From Malus domestica (taxonomy: Eukaryota > Streptophyta > Magnoliopsida > Rosales > Rosaceae), in contig NC_091661.1 in assembly GCF_042453785.1 (NCBI RefSeq), forward strand, positions 30,061,501 through 30,125,500: a stretch of DNA of 64,000 nt, in the 5' to 3' direction. The notes under the pieces are model-generated. The model was not told the origin of the DNA. It was given only the letters and a program-made list of their open reading frames with translations, and made no database searches. Positions 60,581-64,000 of this stretch are shown here, piece after piece. Made by a program: the position numbers and the translations under genes. The stretch's first letter is position 1. Each line of letters opens with the position of its first letter.

Positions 60581-61379
60581 TATCATGATCCATTATATTA
60601 TAGGTGTATTTTTATCATCTTTCTTAAATAGTGGTAATATTTAACATTTTATTTATCAGAATTTAAATTTTAAAATTTGTATATATCCACTATACAACTC
60701 ATCCAATCGTAATAAATAGAATGATGAACATCACTATTACTTGAGAGTAATAAGTAGAAATATTCTCAATATATTGTGGAGCCATCTTCACACGTAAGTA
60801 ATTCCAAATTAATGAACACCAGAGGGTTGGGTTTTTGAAAGTCAACCGGCTAATGTCTGAGTTTACAACAAATGGTCCTACCTACAAAACTCCATTGAGT
60901 GCTTGGAAATGTTCGCCTTTTGGAGTTATTGGGTGTCGAAGCTGGTTTGCTCCAATTGTCTAATATATATATATATATGGGTTAGGATTTGGGGCACACG
61001 TTTTTAACTCACACTTTGACACCTATTTTGTAGGGTCATTTAATAATATATTTTAACAATTCGAATCATCAATATTTTTGTACATTAGATTTTTTACACA
61101 AAAAATTAGACAAATCCAAAATCATTAAGACATTCATTTGTAATGAATAAAATATAGACGAATAAGGTTCTACAAACCAACACTAAATTTAAACTAATGG
61201 TTATACGACTTCGGATTTGGGTGATTTATGGTAGAGATGATATTTGACATAACATAAAAAATAAACGGTTGGATTGTTGAAATACAATACAAAATAGACC
61301 ACACAAAAACGGGTGTAAAAATCTGTGTCAAAAATGTGTATCATCGAACCCTAACTCTAATACATATATGCAAAAATTA
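60581..61379. other. Edge of a further duplication block, then spacer
   Basis: 60581-60870 repeats 55280-55640, so it is the left edge of another MATE-cluster unit or a remnant of one. No MATE exon follows it within the window. A (TA)n tract lies at 60965-60978. From 61000 to 61350 is a segment with ends 'GGTTAGGATTTGGGGCACAC' and (complement) 'GGTTCGATGATACACATTT', perhaps a short element. No gene is seen. Confidence 0.5.
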
Positions 61380-62159
61380 GGTTACAACTTACAATCCATG
61401 TGATGACATTTTCTTGACTGAAATCTTGTGTCTTTAAATTTTTTATTGAAGTCCTTTGACTTATTTCCACATCAATATTTAATATTATTTTCTTATAATA
61501 AGAAATTAATTGTGGTATCATTTTAACCACTTAGTATTACGGTCTGGTGGTATTCCTCTTCATTTGCAAGTGAGAGGTCTTCAATTTGAATCTCGTAGAT
61601 GGCGAATTCGATATCAGATTAGGTTGCCCATTGTGTGACTTCACCGAACTCCCCCTCCGTGTAAAATATATAATTATACTAAAAAAATTTGGGTGTTATC
61701 ATTCTAAATTAATTACTTTTTAATACAATTAAATTCTTAATCATTTGTTTATTTTTTGTATCCATTGAAAAAGAAATTAAAATAAGTGGGATAAATATAT
61801 TTTATATAATGTACCTATAAGTGGGCACAATGTTTTTCTATTCATATTATGTACCATGCATTTTTATAAGTGGGTATAGTTTTTTATGCTTATATTATGT
61901 ATCCATATTACTTACCGATATGTTTTTTTCTGTTATAAAATGTACTCATATGCCAATAAATTAGTTTGGGTACATTGTTTGGCATTTTATTAATATGTAC
62001 GTAGAATGTTATTTTATTATACTTGCATTGCTTTTTTATTCATTTAATCAATCAAAATTTTGTAAAATAAATTTCAATTTTTTGGCTGAACCTTTTTTTA
62101 TTATAGCCATTAATTGTGGAGTTTTAAATATCATAACGTCTCCCGTTCCGAATATTTAA
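61380..62159. repeat. AT-rich repeat region with GTACC/GGTACA motifs and a SINE
   Basis: The sequence opens TTAGGTTACAACTTACAATC and has several TATGTACC-type motifs like the other AT-rich MITEs of the window. A tRNA-derived SINE is nested at 61530-61670. Borders are not defined. No gene is seen. Confidence 0.45.
61530..61670 (+). mobile_element. tRNA-derived SINE, plus strand
   Basis: The head TTACGGTCTGGTGGTATTCC and the B-box-like TTTGAATCTCG match the SINE at 47163-47330 in reverse. The tail is 'CCCCCTCCGTGTAAAATATA'. Confidence 0.65.
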
Positions 62160-63390
62160 TTTTCAACGATATGAAATGACAGTTATACCCTTGGACGTGA
62201 GTATTGTGGTGTGTGTTATGCATATTAAAGGGGTTCAAACTTGCATTATTCCTCTATTATTGGACCCAATGAGAACTAAGTGTTTCTCTTAGTTTAGATT
62301 GGTGACTTTTGGACGACACACACACACCCACCTTTTCTCTCTCTCCTTCCCGTGCTCTCACTCTCTCTCCCTTCTTCGTACGGACCAACCCAGAAACCCT
62401 CTCAAACCTTGTAGATCGAAGGTTTTAAGATCATCATTATGTTCGTGAGGACCATACGAGTTCAAATATACCATTTTCAGGTAAGGGAACCTTCGATTTC
62501 ACATGGAAATCCTAGCTCCGATTTTGCCATTGTTCATGCATATGTGAAATCTTGTGTTTCAGGGAATTTGAAGTTTATATGAAGCTTAAGGAGGTCCTCA
62601 CGAGTCTCGGGGTACTCGTTGGAAGGAATTGGACGTCAAAGGGCTGAGATCGACGTATATCTAAGTAAGCTGAACTATCGAGCTTTCTCGAGGAAAACCT
62701 AGTAGATTTTAAGCCTTGAAACTTGTATAATGTGATTATACATGCTATTAGCTTCATTTAGGTCCCATTTTTGTGGAAAATGGTGAAGAAACGAAGGAGA
62801 ATAGTGGTTTTAAAGTTTTACCCAGAAACCGACGACTCGCGCGGAGAAGAAATGAGTATCTTCCCTCAAGGTTGATGGAATAAGCTAACGTCGTCAGTCA
62901 TCTTTAACAGTTACCGTTGGGTTTTAACGGAATATTCCTGACGCCGTTGACTAATGTAGTCAGTATGCTTGTCACGTGGCCGCGCGTGGGGGCGCGTAGG
63001 GCTGTGCCCTTGCCGGCGCGTGGCGGATCGTGAGGGGTCCAAAATTATTCTAAAATTTTGGGGATGATCCTGAGGTTATGTAAGTCACTGTGTTATATTT
63101 AAATACCAAAATTGAGCATCATATGAGAAGTTATTAGCTAGTTTTGTGAATGTGCTCTAAAATAACGTTTTTATAGTTAATTTGCATGTAGGTGAGACTT
63201 ATCCCAAGGACGAGCGCATTCAAGGGCGGCTCGAGGGCTACGATCCTTCAACATACCAGTGAGTAGGCTTTTGGTTTTCAGTATATATTTATATACTTTA
63301 TATTTTCCCAGAAATATGTGTTTAAATGAAAGTATACCTTGAATGCCATGCATATAAATGATATTTTCGTATATGAATTAGTATATGATG

Positions 63391-63438
<48 letters not shown>

Positions 63439-63469
63439 GTATACCTTGAATGCCATGCATATATATAAA
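62160..63469 (+). mobile_element. Gypsy-type LTR fragment, fossil
   Basis: The segment resembles the long LTR at 2271-5034 in opposite orientation. Shared landmarks are CCAGTGAGTAGGC, TTTTCCCAGAAAT, TGCCATGCAT and AATTAGTATATGATGC near 63255-63390. It also contains 'AGACTTATCCCAAGGACGAG'. Its right edge is cut by another LTR at 63470. It has a CT-rich tract at 62330-62375 and a (TA)n tract at 63396-63434. No coding region is seen; the element is incomplete. Confidence 0.55.
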
Positions 63470-64000
63470 TGTTGATGCACAAAACCGGAGGTCTTGGAAC
63501 AACGTAAATCCGACCGTGAATCTGCAAGAAATGTAAAGAACATAAGATGTATCGTGGTTCACCCCAAGGTTTGGGCTACGTCCACACTGATTGTATTGTA
63601 TTTCTCTGATAAGTGAGGGAGAGAGAGAGCTCTGAGAGTGAGAGCGTTGAAATGGTGAGGAGCCTTAGGAATTGGTATCTTCTAATTGTGAGGATGAGGG
63701 ATCTTTTTATAGAATAAGGACTCCTCACTTATTACATATTTGCCCTTTCCTTTACCACATAATTACATTTAAGTCCCTCAAGTATTTATACGAGGTCTAA
63801 ATACGAGGCCTTAAATATGGTATAAACAGTAGTCCCCCAAGTTTTCAGTCAAGAGAGTCTTTTGGCTGGAGACTTGAAATTCAATCCATGTGTAGGCCGA
63901 AGTAACTAGATGTTGTCTTGAACTGATGCTCGATATGAGGCAGTGCTCAATCTAAAATGATGCTCAACTAGAAGTAACGCACGATGCGAGGCTGCTCGGC
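63470..64000 (-). mobile_element. LTR retrotransposon end entering from the right window edge, fossil
   Basis: The segment starts TGTTGATGCACAAAACCGG, so the minus-strand LTR would end CCGGTTTTGTGCATCAACA. On the minus strand a TATA box (CTATAAAAAGATCC, about 63697-63710) precedes 'GTGGACGTAGCCCAAACC' and AACCACGATACATCTTATG, the usual order of an LTR. The element continues beyond 64000. It inserted into the gypsy LTR fragment to its left. Confidence 0.7.

Overview
The window looks like a nuclear segment of a dicot plant chromosome. It has intron-rich genes with GT-AG splicing, a nuclear-type tRNA-Leu, a promoter with telo-boxes and site II elements, and many plant transposons (Ty3/gypsy and Ty1/copia LTR elements, Mutator-like MITEs, a hAT, an L1-mobilised insert, tRNA-derived SINEs). 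Some LTR ends (for example the one beginning TGTTGATGCAC) resemble Rosaceae elements I remember, so a Prunus/Malus-type genome is my low-confidence guess. All splice sites were placed by eye.

Layout. 1-5.0 kb is part of an old minus-strand gypsy element with a 2.76-kb LTR, inserted into an older AT-rich MITE. 5-11 kb is intergenic and holds MITEs, an L1-mobilised insert with a 19-bp target duplication and a Mutator-like element. 11.58-12.46 kb is an intronless SRC2-like C2-domain gene (minus). 13.7-16.4 kb is a complete seven-exon fibrillarin gene (plus), whose fifth intron carries two related box C/D snoRNAs. 18.1-19.8 kb is a probable decayed gene fragment (plus). 20.6 kb is a tRNA-Leu(CAA) (minus).

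The rest is a tandem cluster of five MATE (DETOXIFICATION) transporter genes, all on the minus strand and all with the same seven-exon plan; exons 2-6 are 626, 57, 239, 119 and 87 nt in the intact copies. A (21.995-25.999 kb, 490 aa), C (42.011-44.462 kb, 502 aa) and E (55.841-59.054 kb, 499 aa) read intact. B (35.142-40.973 kb) is a pseudogene whose second intron holds a young copia-type element. D (49.187-51.447 kb) is damaged by an in-frame deletion, a homopolymer expansion and a stop codon. D and E lie in duplicated blocks of over 4 kb. Each block serves as the empty site for insertions in the other, so several transposons can be placed after the duplication, with clean target duplications.

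A, C and E probably export secondary metabolites or organic cations across the vacuolar or plasma membrane. Fibrillarin and its intronic snoRNAs form one unit for rRNA 2'-O-methylation. No wholly new gene system is evident. The most interesting points are the paired snoRNAs, the reciprocal empty sites, a GC-AG intron in gene C, and a group of Mutator-like elements with expanded GAA-rich cores.
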